From Blastomussa wellsi (taxonomy: Eukaryota; Cnidaria; Anthozoa; Scleractinia; Plerogyridae), in NCBI GenBank assembly GCA_947652115.1, contig OX393573.1:3422498-3486497 (forward strand): a DNA stretch of 64,000 nucleotides. Direction: 5' to 3'. The notes below the pieces were generated by a model that made no database searches, had not been told where the DNA came from, and saw only the letters and a program-made list of their open reading frames with translations. The position numbers and the translations under genes are program-made. Positions 24,301 through 32,736 of the stretch are shown piece by piece. Numbering within the stretch: position 1 is the stretch's first letter; each line of letters opens with the position of its first letter.

Positions 24301-26525
24301 CAGTCAGCAAATAGACTCAGGTGTGCATTAAGCCTTGGGCAGGACAGGGCTGGCGGGCCTATTTTCTTCCTGAAGATGACAAGTTGGAGGAGGGGGGCGG
24401 GGAGGGGGGTGCATATTTTGGGACAAGGTAGTCAATTATTAGGAGAAGTTGTGCATTTCAAACATAACTATTATTGGTGCTCTTATAATTCGGAAGACAC
24501 TTTCTCTGAAAAATGTCGTACAAATACTTGCAGTGAAACATCGAACAAACTGTACAGTGTCTCGGCATACAGTAGCGATATAAAATGCATATTTTGTACC
24601 TCCAATTTGGTTGGCTTATTTTGGGGGAGCTTATTGGAATTTTGAGTGACACATTGTACAGCTCTTTATGTGACTGACGCTTTGTTGTATTTCATAGATT
24701 GATGATAGTGTTCCAACTGTCTCGATTGACAAGACTGATGGCTGTCAAGTATTCTTTCCTAGTGGCATCGGTTCAACAGAGATAGTGGCAGCCAAATCCT
24801 CAGAAATGAACATCATGATCCCCAAACCTGATGGAGACATGGTAAGTTAAGAAATGCCAATCAAAACAGCAATCACGTGACGTCTGTTACTGATATCTTG
24901 GTTGTTTTTTAGGCTTTGCTTAAAGGAGCACTGTCACAGGGGTTTTGCTGTTTTTAGCTTCATTCGTTGCTGAAATCATTACCTGGTGCCTTTAAGGCGG
25001 TGTTACACGGGACAACTTGCAACGTCGATTTTTAGCGCAACAATGTTGCGCGAAAAATCGACCTTGCAAGTTGTCCCGTGTAACACGGCCTTTAGTCGTG
25101 TCCAAAATGCTACCGATGGACTAACCAAAACTCACCATGTCGGCCTCCGTGACACGTCATGAAATGGAGGCTAACGTTCAAATTCCCCACCCTATATGAG
25201 TGAGGATCAAATTCCCCACCTCCCAGGAAGGCAAAGGCATCGTATGCCCGGGGGAATGTTGAAGCTTTGTTTTGACTGGTACATGACAGCTAAAAATGAA
25301 ATAGCGAAGACTTCTTTGTATGCTTTGTTTTAGTCTGTAAAATGACTAAGGCCCCATTTATATGGTCTTGGGTACCCGAGACAACCCTCCCTCCGAGTTA
25401 CCCTGGGAGAGCTAACTTTTCACTAAAATGTTGAAAAATTCCGCCAACCGTTTATATGATCCTACCCGAGTTGTCTCGGGGGCGAGAAAACTCGGGTAGG
25501 CGAGATGTCTCGTCGTGGCAGGTAGGGTAACCCTGGCTGGCGGGACAACGTTTTCTCATATAAACACTTTGGCTCGCCTACCCGGAACAACTCTTAAAGT
25601 GCTGAGTGTCACGTGCTGTCCGGATTTCAGGTTTTTAAAGCGCCCCTAAGACGAAATTGGTGGTATTTATTTTTGTTTATATTTTCGTGTAAAATGCGAC
25701 TTTCTTAATCATCTTGTCAAATTTCAATCCATTCTGGACATGAGAAGTCATAATTTTTAAACTTTTTACGGCCGCCATTAATTTGCTGTGTTCCAAGGCT
25801 TGGTTGCGATTCAGAGAAAGTGGCATCAAAGGCTCAAAAATTCCTCACGGGTTGTAATTATAATAACAATCAGCAAAGGAAATTGCACGAGGAACGATTC
25901 AAAAGTTTTTGTTGATCTTCATTTGATTTTCAAAAGTTATTGTTATTATAATTACAACCCGTGAGGTATTTTTGAGCGTTTGACGTCACTTTCTCCAAAT
26001 CGCAACCAAGCCTTGGAACAAGGCAGTTTAATGGTGGCCGTAAATGTTTAAAAATTATGACTTCTCATGTCCAGAATGGATGAAATTTGGCAACATGATT
26101 AAGAAAATCCCATTGTACACGAAAATTTAATAAAATGATGACCATCAATTTCGTCTTAGGGGCACTTTAAGCAAAAAATTGCACTAAACAAATATAATTT
26201 AACCCAGCAAGGCCTCCAGTGATCGAATAAACGAAAGAAATTCAAAGTAAGAAGGATAACTGGCGAGTTGAATATTAAAATACTTTATGAATAATCAAAC
26301 AGGGTCAACTTTAACTCAGCTGACAGGGACAATTTTTTGTCATATAAACACTCGGTAAAGTTGTCTCGGGAGGGAGGGTTGTCTCGGGTACCCGAGACCA
26401 TATAACTGAGGCCTGATTCTTTTGTGTCTTTGATACATTAGGCCGAGTACTGCCTTCCTGAACAGTTCAAGAGCATATGGAATGGAAAGACGTTTGTTAC
26501 TACGTCCACTGAATCACTTGGATGA
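14193..26525 (+). CDS. CAP1: Adenylyl cyclase-associated protein (CAP), 14 exons, complete
   Basis: CAP recycles actin by binding cofilin-actin and G-actin, speeding filament disassembly and nucleotide exchange in the cytosol. Coding exons: 14193-14289, 14408-14439, 14563-14631, 15811-15888, 16247-16303, 17715-17804, 18467-18552, 19439-19544, 20988-21156, 21731-21900, 23300-23423, 24207-24289, 24698-24841 and 26442-26525. All junctions are GT-AG and every phase matches, giving 1389 nt or 462 residues (human CAP1 has 475). The order is an N-terminal oligomerisation helix ([15 protein letters not shown]), a helical folded domain at about 45-205 ([19 protein letters not shown] equivalent [20 protein letters not shown]), a proline-rich stretch at about 217-231, a WH2-like LRKV at about 262-265, and the beta-helical CARP domain from about 305 to 462. 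SIDKTDGC and AKSSEMN in the CARP domain are hallmark family segments. Invertebrates usually carry one CAP, so the CAP1 symbol stands for CAP1/2. The introns hold most of the local repeats. Confidence 0.95.
14934..14968 (+). other. G-run tract, possible G-quadruplex
   Basis: Four or more runs of 4-6 G separated by single A or T bases lie in CAP intron 3. The pattern fits a four-tract quadruplex on the plus strand. It could equally be a simple low-complexity tract. Confidence 0.4.
15150..15295 (-). repeat. Degenerate CCATTCCGGT minisatellite, inverted block A
   Basis: About a dozen degenerate units of 'ggaatggacc' / 'ggaatgacac' / 'ccggaatg' lie in CAP intron 3. This is the reverse complement of the motif in block B downstream. 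Confidence 0.7.
15572..15755 (+). repeat. Degenerate CCATTCCGGT minisatellite, block B
   Basis: Tandem 10-12 bp units ('cattccggtc', 'cattccagtt', 'cattctggtg') run through the end of CAP intron 3, opposite in orientation to block A. The two arrays could pair in the pre-mRNA. Confidence 0.75.
16681..16818. repeat. About 40-bp tandem repeat, 3.4 copies
   Basis: Units begin at about 16681, 16721, 16761 and 16803 with 'tag(ag)cctcg.tttca.c', followed by 'ggaccagaatgcactgc'. It lies in CAP intron 5. The open minus-strand frame here is a product of the repeat. Confidence 0.75.
18024..18269. mobile_element. MITE of the AAAGGAGC-terminus family, copy 1
   Basis: 'taaaggagctacgtca' at 18024 and 'tgacgtagctccttta' ending at 18269 form the terminal inverted repeats, in CAP intron 6. 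Relatives are at 34594-34763 (both ends) and 61506-61628 (one end), with a possible short relative at 24923-24998. Confidence 0.65.
19704..20670. mobile_element. Non-autonomous DNA element with TATAAGCCGC-type termini
   Basis: The left end 'tactgtaaatgtccatgtat' continues into 'aagccgcac'. The right end, 'gcggcttatacacgta' then 'tgtttacggta', is its inverted match. The element sits in CAP intron 8 and is about 970 bp. It contains a GGCTCC-loop-GGAGCT stem-loop at 19914-19929 and has no transposase frame. A related partial copy is at about 47195-47540. Confidence 0.65.
21349..21430. repeat. (AAT)n microsatellite and retroelement-like tail
   Basis: About ten AAT units (21349-21381) are followed by 'aaaacttttatttagacacg' and 'gcttagcagcttgtgggg'. 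The second part resembles 35325-35385 ('aacctttattatagtgtctg', 'gctgagaagctaattgggg'). The arrangement suggests the 3' ends of a LINE or SINE with a simple-repeat tail. Confidence 0.5.
21981..22152. mobile_element. MITE with AGGGTTGTCA termini, copy 1
   Basis: 'cagggttgtcaataag' and 'cttattgacaaccctg' form terminal inverted repeats around a 'cgccggctac' interior. It lies in CAP intron 10. Confidence 0.7.
23012..23192. mobile_element. MITE with AGGGTTGTCA termini, copy 2
   Basis: 'agcagggttgtcagtag' and 'tttgacaaccctgttg' flank a 'ccggttgccggctt' interior. It is the same family as 21981-22152, in the same CAP intron. Confidence 0.65.
24994..25092. repeat. Palindrome, about 48-bp arms
   Basis: 'aaggcggtgttacacgggac' starts the left arm and 'gtcccgtgtaacacggcctt' ends the right arm. 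They meet at 'gcgcaacaatgttgcgc' with almost no loop. It lies in CAP intron 13. Confidence 0.8.
25348..26414. mobile_element. Outer inverted-repeat element (GGTACCCGAGACAACC termini)
   Basis: 'atatggtcttgggtacccga' on the left and 'tcgggtacccgagaccatat' on the right form inverted repeats that extend through 'gacaaccctccctcc'. It is a non-autonomous element in CAP intron 13, and a second palindrome is inserted inside it. Confidence 0.75.
25637..26169. mobile_element. Inner palindrome, about 250-bp arms, nested in the previous element
   Basis: 'gcccctaagacgaaattgg' at 25642 and 'caatttcgtcttaggggc' ending near 26163 start two long, nearly matching arms. The arms continue through 'ccaaggcttggttgcgat' / 'atcgcaaccaagccttgg' to 'cacgggttgtaattataa' / 'ttataattacaacccgtg' near the centre. 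Confidence 0.8.
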
Positions 26526-26804
26526 ATGATCAAAACCCAAACTTCGGTTTGCTAGGCTTCGGATAAAATCAATTCCGTGTGCACAGTCTAGATATGAATT
26601 ATTCCGCAATTTAGCCAATGCACGGGAATATCTTTTGCAAAAATTCTAAAATTAATTCCGATGAATCACTAACGATCCGTTCGAGAAACGAGTTGAGACC
26701 TTTGCTCGTTGGCTTGTTTGTTCGTAGGAATTGTAAAGTTAAAATTGATCATTATACCATGTTTTTTCGTCATTGCCGCCGTAGTTTTGTGATTTTTCTA
26801 CTTA

Positions 26805-26810
26805 AATAAA
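26805..26810 (+). terminator. Candidate polyadenylation signal of CAP
   Basis: AATAAA lies 280 nt after the CAP stop codon and is followed by T-rich sequence. It is the first canonical signal noticed downstream. Confidence 0.45.
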
Positions 26811-26929
26811 AATCTCATTTCAAATGAAAGGTGATTTTTTTTCTTCAAAAATGTTTCCAAGGATGGAAAATAAGAGATAAACGACTATTTTTTTCTATTG
26901 CACGGAATTTGTCATTGTCATTGTCGATG

Positions 26930-27113
26930 TTTACACGGGATCTTTATGGAACCGGTCCAGCACGGATCCAATAATAACAGCAGGTCCAGTTTTGTATCCG
27001 TTTGGGTCCGTTCTGGACCGTTTCCAGAACGGTACCGTGTGAACAGAAAACCTATCCGGTACGATTTTCGAACCAGATCCATTTGGATCCGCTTGGAACC
27101 GGTCCCGTGTTGT
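26930..27113. repeat. GGAACCGGTCC-rich inverted-repeat segment
   Basis: 'acacggga...ggaaccggtcc' on the left and 'ggaaccggtcccgtgt' on the right are inverted. The interior is full of 'ggatcc', 'ggaccg' and 'gaacgg' words. It is a likely short MITE; its exact limits are uncertain. Confidence 0.45.
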
Positions 27114-27234
27114 TGAGAAAATGTTCGTGTTTCCCTGAGATTTGTAGCTGTTGTTTGGGGACCGATGTCCAGTTTCGTTTGAGCAAAAAGTGCCTACTGT
27201 ACATCACTGATTTCAATCACTGTACCATACTCTG

Positions 27235-27377
27235 AGACCCAGTGACAGTTTGTCGGGGTGAAATGCAGCAAACGCGGCACTACTCGGAGCGACGAAAGTT
27301 CTCAATAATTGCTGCGTTGCTCCGAGTTTTTTAGCGTTTTCTGCAGTTTGCCCCGACTGACTGCCCCTGGGTCTCTG
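27235..27377. mobile_element. MITE with GAGACCCAG termini, short copy
   Basis: 'gagacccagtgacagt' with 'tgtcggggtg' is inverted against 'ccccgactgactgcccctg' with 'ggtctctgag'. The longer element at 53982-54292 has the same ends. Confidence 0.6.
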
Positions 27378-27660
27378 AGGGTGGCCCTGCACAGACAAAG
27401 CACAATGATACAATATGATGATTTGTGTACATGTTAGATTACAAACAGTGAACAATTGAATGCACTCATTATCATGATACGTAGAATGTGCGTTCGCCAC
27501 TCGGAAGATATCACCTTAAACGGTTCAACTCTGTCTATTTTTGTTTTGACAAAGAACACTTGTTCTACCTTGCGTTTCTTTATGCTCGCACTGTTGGATT
27601 TCGTGCAGTTTTTTTGCCTGTTGACTTGAGCTGGTTCTGATTTTACCGTATTTGCTGCTC

Positions 27661-27679
27661 CGGGGGGGGGGGGGGGGGA
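27661..27679 (+). repeat. Poly-G run
   Basis: About 18 consecutive G. Poly-C runs of similar length occur near 43790 and 49640. The true length in an assembly may be unreliable. Confidence 0.7.
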
Positions 27680-28052
27680 GGCACTCCCATATAAAGAGGA
27701 CGGGCATGGTCATCGTCAGGCTTAGAGGGCAAAATTATGGATTTTGGGACATAAAACACAACATTTTTAGTAGTCTATTTTTCAAGTTTGTGACTTCGAA
27801 AAATAGCTGAATTTTAATTATTGTTCCCTCCATTCCTTAAGAAAAACAACTTGATATCTTCATGTTGACATTCTATGTACATTTTGTGTATTAACACAAG
27901 TACTTGGTCATGGTTTTAGTGCTGTCACACTAAAAAGAGAGAAAAATCCCCGTGACAAGTAAAAGCGACCGTAGTGAACACAATTTTTATTGACAAGTGA
28001 ACTTAGTTTGATTCGGTGGTGCTGAAACTAAAATAAGTTGTTTCACATGCTG

Positions 28053-28175
28053 CGAGGGACTAGCATCCCATCCAGGGGGGAGTAGAAATATTCCTAGTCG
28101 CTTCATGCCACGGAAACCGGAGATAGGCACCGGCCTGATGAGCCACTCGGGCTCGAATGTAGACTTTACATTTAT
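28053..28175 (+). mobile_element. SINE fragment (3' part)
   Basis: 'actagcatcccatccagggg', 'gagtagaaatattcctagtc' and 'ccggagataggcaccgg' match the bodies at 12745 and 42003. The tRNA-like head is missing, so it is 5' truncated. Confidence 0.75.
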
Positions 28176-28817
28176 TATTGCTTTAACTTGCGAAACGCGA
28201 TGCTAGATGCTCAAGGATTACATTACAGACACTACATATGTATCGAAATTTGTCAAAATGACGGAAATATAATTATCAAGTTCCCTTCACAGTTTATCTT
28301 GTAGCACGCTTAATATTCATCTGACCTAACGTAAGTGCTGTCATTCCTGGTTTTAGGATTCTGGGCCTTTGTTTCCGGAATTCCGGATTTCCGGCATTCC
28401 GGCTTTTAGGACATCCCCTTCTTATAGGAGGTTTCAACCCAGTGAATAAAGTCCTTAGCGAAATAAAAAAGCTTCGAGGCATTTTAAAAGAAACTACTAC
28501 TCCAAGCTGAAAATCATTAACACTGGGAGATTCTCTTCGTCAACTCTAGACCTGAGACCGCCATATTCCCACACGATACTCTCCAGGGTCTTCTGCGGAC
28601 GTCATTTTTGAAACCGTAGAAGGTCCTGGGGACAAGGTTGGCGGTTTAACTGGTTCCCAGTCTACCAGAACGAGTCAGTTTTGGTTTGCTTCGATCTGAA
28701 CAAACAGCTAGTTTTGATCAGTGTTCCCAATTTCAGCGGTGTAGATTCTGCTGACAAAATAAGAACTACCAGATAACAACCTCTGTCTATCTCTGAGTGA
28801 CAATTCTACGTATACAT

Positions 28818-30431
28818 ATGGATGACACTAACGAAGAATTTACTCAGGATTCAACATGTACAGATCAACAAAACCCAGTCGCCAGTATGAGATGCAGTGT
28901 GAACACTGCTGAGAATACTGCCCCATCCCTGAGAGAAATGCTGGCTGTCATCTCGGAGTCGACGGAACTTACACGTAATCTACAAGCTTTAATGGTGACA
29001 TCTCCATCTACAAGTGTTCATAACGAGAATTCACAAAACTCAGTGATAACAAGTACATCAACGGAGTGGAAAGCGAAACAGGAAGTAGATGAGCTCGATT
29101 CCACGGTACTTCCGGGAGTGAATTCAGCAACACTAACAACAAATTTAACATGCTACGACGAGAATTTCCATCAATTGAACATCGCGCTGCGGCACCGAGA
29201 ATCGCTCGAGTTCGATATACTGGTGGAAAATTGTGAACAAGTGGTAGTTGGAGATGGTACAGAGGTGAACATTTGCTGTGATCTGAAAGGAACTTTAAAT
29301 GAAAATGGAAGCAATGGATTTCAGACGACTGTAAACAATTCGCTCGCGCAAGCTGATGGAGATATTAACCTGACTACTTCATCCACAAGAAAGAAAAAAA
29401 AGCGCAAGCAGTCCCAAGACAGCCTCATAAAACCAGCAAAAAAGAACTTGGAGAAAGCATGTAAGACAAAATGGCGATTTCCAATGTTTCTGACTGATTT
29501 CACAGACGCTGAAATCTTGCATGACGACATTGATCAATGGCTGGCTATTCTTATATCATCCTTGCTCTCTGAAGCTCAAGATCTTGATGATTTTGAGGCA
29601 GTGATAAGACTTTTGGAAGAGGCAAAGAAGCTTCGCGAAAGCTCCATACCACGGTGCATTTTAAAACTCTGTGAGGCGATCCAAAAAATGGGTACCCTGG
29701 TTGACAATGAAGACAGCAAAAAATATGATGTTTTATTAACTGAGACTCAGTTTGTATTAGCAGAATTTTACTCTAAAGAGGAGATTTATTTGTCAGCTTT
29801 ACGTTGTTTGAAGACAATAGAGGAAAGCCTGTGTGAAGACACTCAAAAATCCAGGCTTTATGCCAAAATCGCTAAAGTTATGGAATGCTGCTTGGAATAT
29901 TCCGTGGACTTTACAAGCTGTGAAAACGAACTTGCAGGTGCTTCGAGCACGCTAGTTTGGACCTTAAATCGCGATGAAATTGTCTTGCGTTATTACGAGA
30001 AAGCTCTGAGTTTTAGCCACAACGAAATGTCAGTAGAGAACCGAGAAATTATACAAAGATGTTGTTATTTAGGAAAAGCGGCTGTTCTTATGAAATGCTG
30101 GAAAATACAGACTGAAACTGAAAGAAACATTGCGCAAGCAAGAGAGAATTTATTATCAACAGAAAAACTTTTCAACAGTATTTCGCCTGCTATGAGGTGT
30201 CAATTTTACCTGGCCGAAGCGTTTTGGCTTTACTTTAAAGGACAATACAAAATGGCAGCAGATAAGATACAGAGGGCTTACCGAATAGCTAATGAGCTAA
30301 AATTCTTGGAAAGGAAATGCTTAGGTTCCAAAAGGTTTCATTTTCTTTCAGCAAAGTTAAACACGAGTACAGAAGTTTCAATGCTCGATGGAGAGGTTCT
30401 CGATTTGAATTCTGTCGAAGAACAGTCATAA
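28818..30431 (+). CDS. Intronless gene, unknown helical protein with VGDGTEVNIC motif (537 aa)
   Basis: The protein is not recognised. The frame is 1,614 nt and unbroken. A GTG lies 21 nt upstream, but the first ATG is at 28818. Residues 1-130 are Ser/Thr/Asn-rich and probably disordered. Residues 132-153 include FDILVENCEQVVVGDGTEVNIC, followed by a basic tract KKKKRK (about 192-197), a likely nuclear localisation signal. Residues from about 216 to 510 are helix-rich, with TPR-like pairs (AEFYSKEEIYLSALRCLKTI; YLAEAFWLYFKGQYKMAADK). TPR identity is inference only. The gene stands 773 bp upstream of the next one, which shares the VGDxTxVxIC motif and a basic tract. AATAAA at 30529-30534 fits its 3' end. 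The even codon use over 537 codons supports real coding. It could be a retrocopy that has stayed open. Confidence 0.8.
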   Translation: MDDTNEEFTQDSTCTDQQNPVASMRCSVNTAENTAPSLREMLAVISESTELTRNLQALMVTSPSTSVHNENSQNSVITSTSTEWKAKQEVDELDSTVLPGVNSATLTTNLTCYDENFHQLNIALRHRESLEFDILVENCEQVVVGDGTEVNICCDLKGTLNENGSNGFQTTVNNSLAQADGDINLTTSSTRKKKKRKQSQDSLIKPAKKNLEKACKTKWRFPMFLTDFTDAEILHDDIDQWLAILISSLLSEAQDLDDFEAVIRLLEEAKKLRESSIPRCILKLCEAIQKMGTLVDNEDSKKYDVLLTETQFVLAEFYSKEEIYLSALRCLKTIEESLCEDTQKSRLYAKIAKVMECCLEYSVDFTSCENELAGASSTLVWTLNRDEIVLRYYEKALSFSHNEMSVENREIIQRCCYLGKAAVLMKCWKIQTETERNIAQARENLLSTEKLFNSISPAMRCQFYLAEAFWLYFKGQYKMAADKIQRAYRIANELKFLERKCLGSKRFHFLSAKLNTSTEVSMLDGEVLDLNSVEEQS

Positions 30432-30528
30432 AAGAAGTGATTTTCTTATTTGCCCCAAACAGTTTTCTTATATAAAACTGAAGCCAGTGGACAGTTTAGC
30501 GGAGAAAGTTTGTAAAAATCTATTCAGT

Positions 30529-30534
30529 AATAAA
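30529..30534 (+). terminator. Candidate polyadenylation signal of the 537-aa gene
   Basis: AATAAA lies about 98 nt after the stop codon, in an AT-rich context. Confidence 0.5.
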
Positions 30535-31203
30535 ATTTGCATGTTTATTCACTAAACAGTTGTCATATTATTTTTTGACATTATCGTATAAGACATTTGC
30601 TCAACTGAAAAGAACTTCCCAATGTCTATTTAAGAAACTAGAAGTGTCACGAAGGTCCAGGAAGGATTTTTAAAAGTGCTCTGCGAACAGAATCTATTAG
30701 ATTTTTAACAGGAATGAATAAACGTAGTCATTTCCAACTGCGGACAGATTTAACCATAATGAATCAATCTTCTTTTCTTGTCACAGGCTTCTGACACACT
30801 GAAATTAAGCCAGCGCTGTTATTCAATTAAGGGAATCTTCAATCACCGACTTGCCGTGTAATAGGCCGGAAGACATTGGATTTTGTGACATCTTTGTCGA
30901 TATATACAATAAATTAATAAGAAGTTCAAAATATGCATACACAGTACCTTTCTATTTTTGGCAAGTCTGTCATATCTCTATTTATTTACATTCAACCAGG
31001 AGAGAGCTAGGCCGCCATGTTCAACAAAGACAACGGAAATCAAGAGACTCTCTCGCGCCTGTTCTGACAAGAGTATGGATTAACTGAGTGAGCTTTACTA
31101 GTGTGGGGAAGAAAGTCGACATAACACGGTGCCCAACAAACCGTGAAAGTTTTAGGCGGATATTTCAATCGAAAGAGTTTTTAAACTCAGGAATATATCC
31201 GCC

Positions 31204-31644
31204 ATGGACAAAATGAAACAGCCAGAATCCCAAGAACTCCAGCCGGAAAGCAAAGCGACTGAAAGCAGTATCAAGTGTTCCGAGTGTTTTAGTGGACAGC
31301 AAGTTAGTATTGACGCCACGGAAGTGACTGCCGTAAAAATAGTGTTAAGAAATAACAGGACAGCATTTGTAGGCGATGAAACGCAAGTGACAATTTGCGA
31401 AAGATGTCGACTTCGTCGGCAGAGAGTGCAACATGGCACAGAAGGTGAAAGCGAAGTGTTTGCAGATGGAAATAGCACCAGAAACTCGAAGAAACGTCGA
31501 CGAAGAAAACGGAAGAAGAGCTCGGAAGCCCAGAAGGTTTCAAAACGTGACGTGGACGGAAACTCTGCGGATGGTGAAATTTCAGACTCCGATCTGAATT
31601 CGGATATGTTCATGAATTTTCTTCAAGATGACTCCGACGATTAG
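31204..31644 (+). CDS. Small intronless gene, CxxC...CxxC protein with basic tract and acidic tail (146 aa)
   Basis: The ATG is in a strong context (gccATGG). The 146-residue product has Cys25-x2-Cys28 and Cys65-x2-Cys68, a pattern able to bind one zinc. The second pair sits in VGDETQVTICERC, which matches VGDGTEVNIC of the neighbour upstream. A basic run KKRRRRKRKK (96-105) suggests nuclear or nucleic-acid location. The C-terminus is acidic and ends SDLNSDMFMNFLQDDSDD. I do not know the family. Reading frames on the opposite strand here (31152-31613) are shadows. The shared motif, position and orientation suggest a duplicated or split ancestral unit with the 537-aa gene; this is inference. 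Confidence 0.72.
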   Translation: MDKMKQPESQELQPESKATESSIKCSECFSGQQVSIDATEVTAVKIVLRNNRTAFVGDETQVTICERCRLRRQRVQHGTEGESEVFADGNSTRNSKKRRRRKRKKSSEAQKVSKRDVDGNSADGEISDSDLNSDMFMNFLQDDSDD

Positions 31645-32736
31645 TAATGTTTTCTCGGTCGGGAACGAGGGTAATAATTTAAAACTAACAGCTGTGACTA
31701 AACAAAACCCGCTTTTGTGTTGGTTGTAGACGCTAAAAGCGGAAACTGCGTCGATAATGGTAGAACATATGTACAATAACTGAGATGCTAGCTACGCGCA
31801 CTCTCATTGGTTGATAGGTGTGTTTAGATAAGAATGTGTAAACACTTCTTATTTTTCGCGGCGGGAGGAAAAAATAAGAACGCTTGATCGCAGGTTACCA
31901 ATCCCCCTCGTGTTATGAACACGGAAAAAGCCTGGAAAAGGTTCATTCACACAGCAGTGTGTAGCATATCTTTTCTGACCATAGGCGTACGGTCCGGGGA
32001 GGGGTGGGCAGGGGGTTCATGTAGCTTTATGTCATAATGTTCTTACTATGTCGTTATGTTGTGTTGTTCCCACTGGTAATATAAAACATAAGTAGATAAT
32101 TGTAAGGTCTTTTTTGCATTTGCGTGACCTTGTCGTTTCATATGTCGGCCTTATGTCGCTAGTGTGAACCAGGCTTAAATTGCTTCCGTTTGTGACATAT
32201 TACATGAAACATCAAGAGAATTTTAATATACATACTTTGAAAAATTATTGATTTGACTGAAGAAACGATTTCTCGCACCTTTTCCGCGGTCAAAACATCT
32301 GTACATGTGTATCTCCCTTTTGCCATTATTAGGCTTATTACACAAAGCTAATTTACGGAACGTCTTTAATTTTGGTAAAGGGCTAGAGACAGACCAGGTT
32401 AATTTTTTACAACAAATTCTTATCCGCTCTCTGACTCGTTGGCGCAGGTAGACTGGAGTCCTGAGCTGCGATGGAGAGTGGGTATCCTGTGACCACGTGA
32501 TCAACTCAAACTATAACAGCCACGCAAGCAGCTCAATGCTGATATTTTAATCGTGTAAGACTGAAAATTACGTACCATACAGAATTTCATGAAAAGAGAC
32601 TAAAGCTATCCAGTTCGATTATCAAAACGTATCCTTCTTTGACCACATAATGAACCACTTCTATGGTTCCACGAGCTAAAAGCTACACTCCAAATCATTT
32701 TCAGCCCCTTAAAAAAATTAATCAATTGAAACTCAG
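31645..32736. other. Intergenic stretch between convergent genes
   Basis: It holds the likely 3' ends of both neighbours. 'taagaatgtgtaaacacttcttatttttcgcg' (about 31830-31862) includes a short inverted repeat (AAGAAGTGTTTACAC and reverse). No further gene is supported. Confidence 0.4.

Noticed and set aside
27661..27679. Poly-G run as a contig join
   Set aside because: Flanking sequence is continuous and similar homopolymer runs occur elsewhere; no evidence of a break.
31152..31613. Minus-strand 153-codon frame
   Set aside because: Antisense shadow of the 146-aa gene, which has the better start context and a patterned protein.
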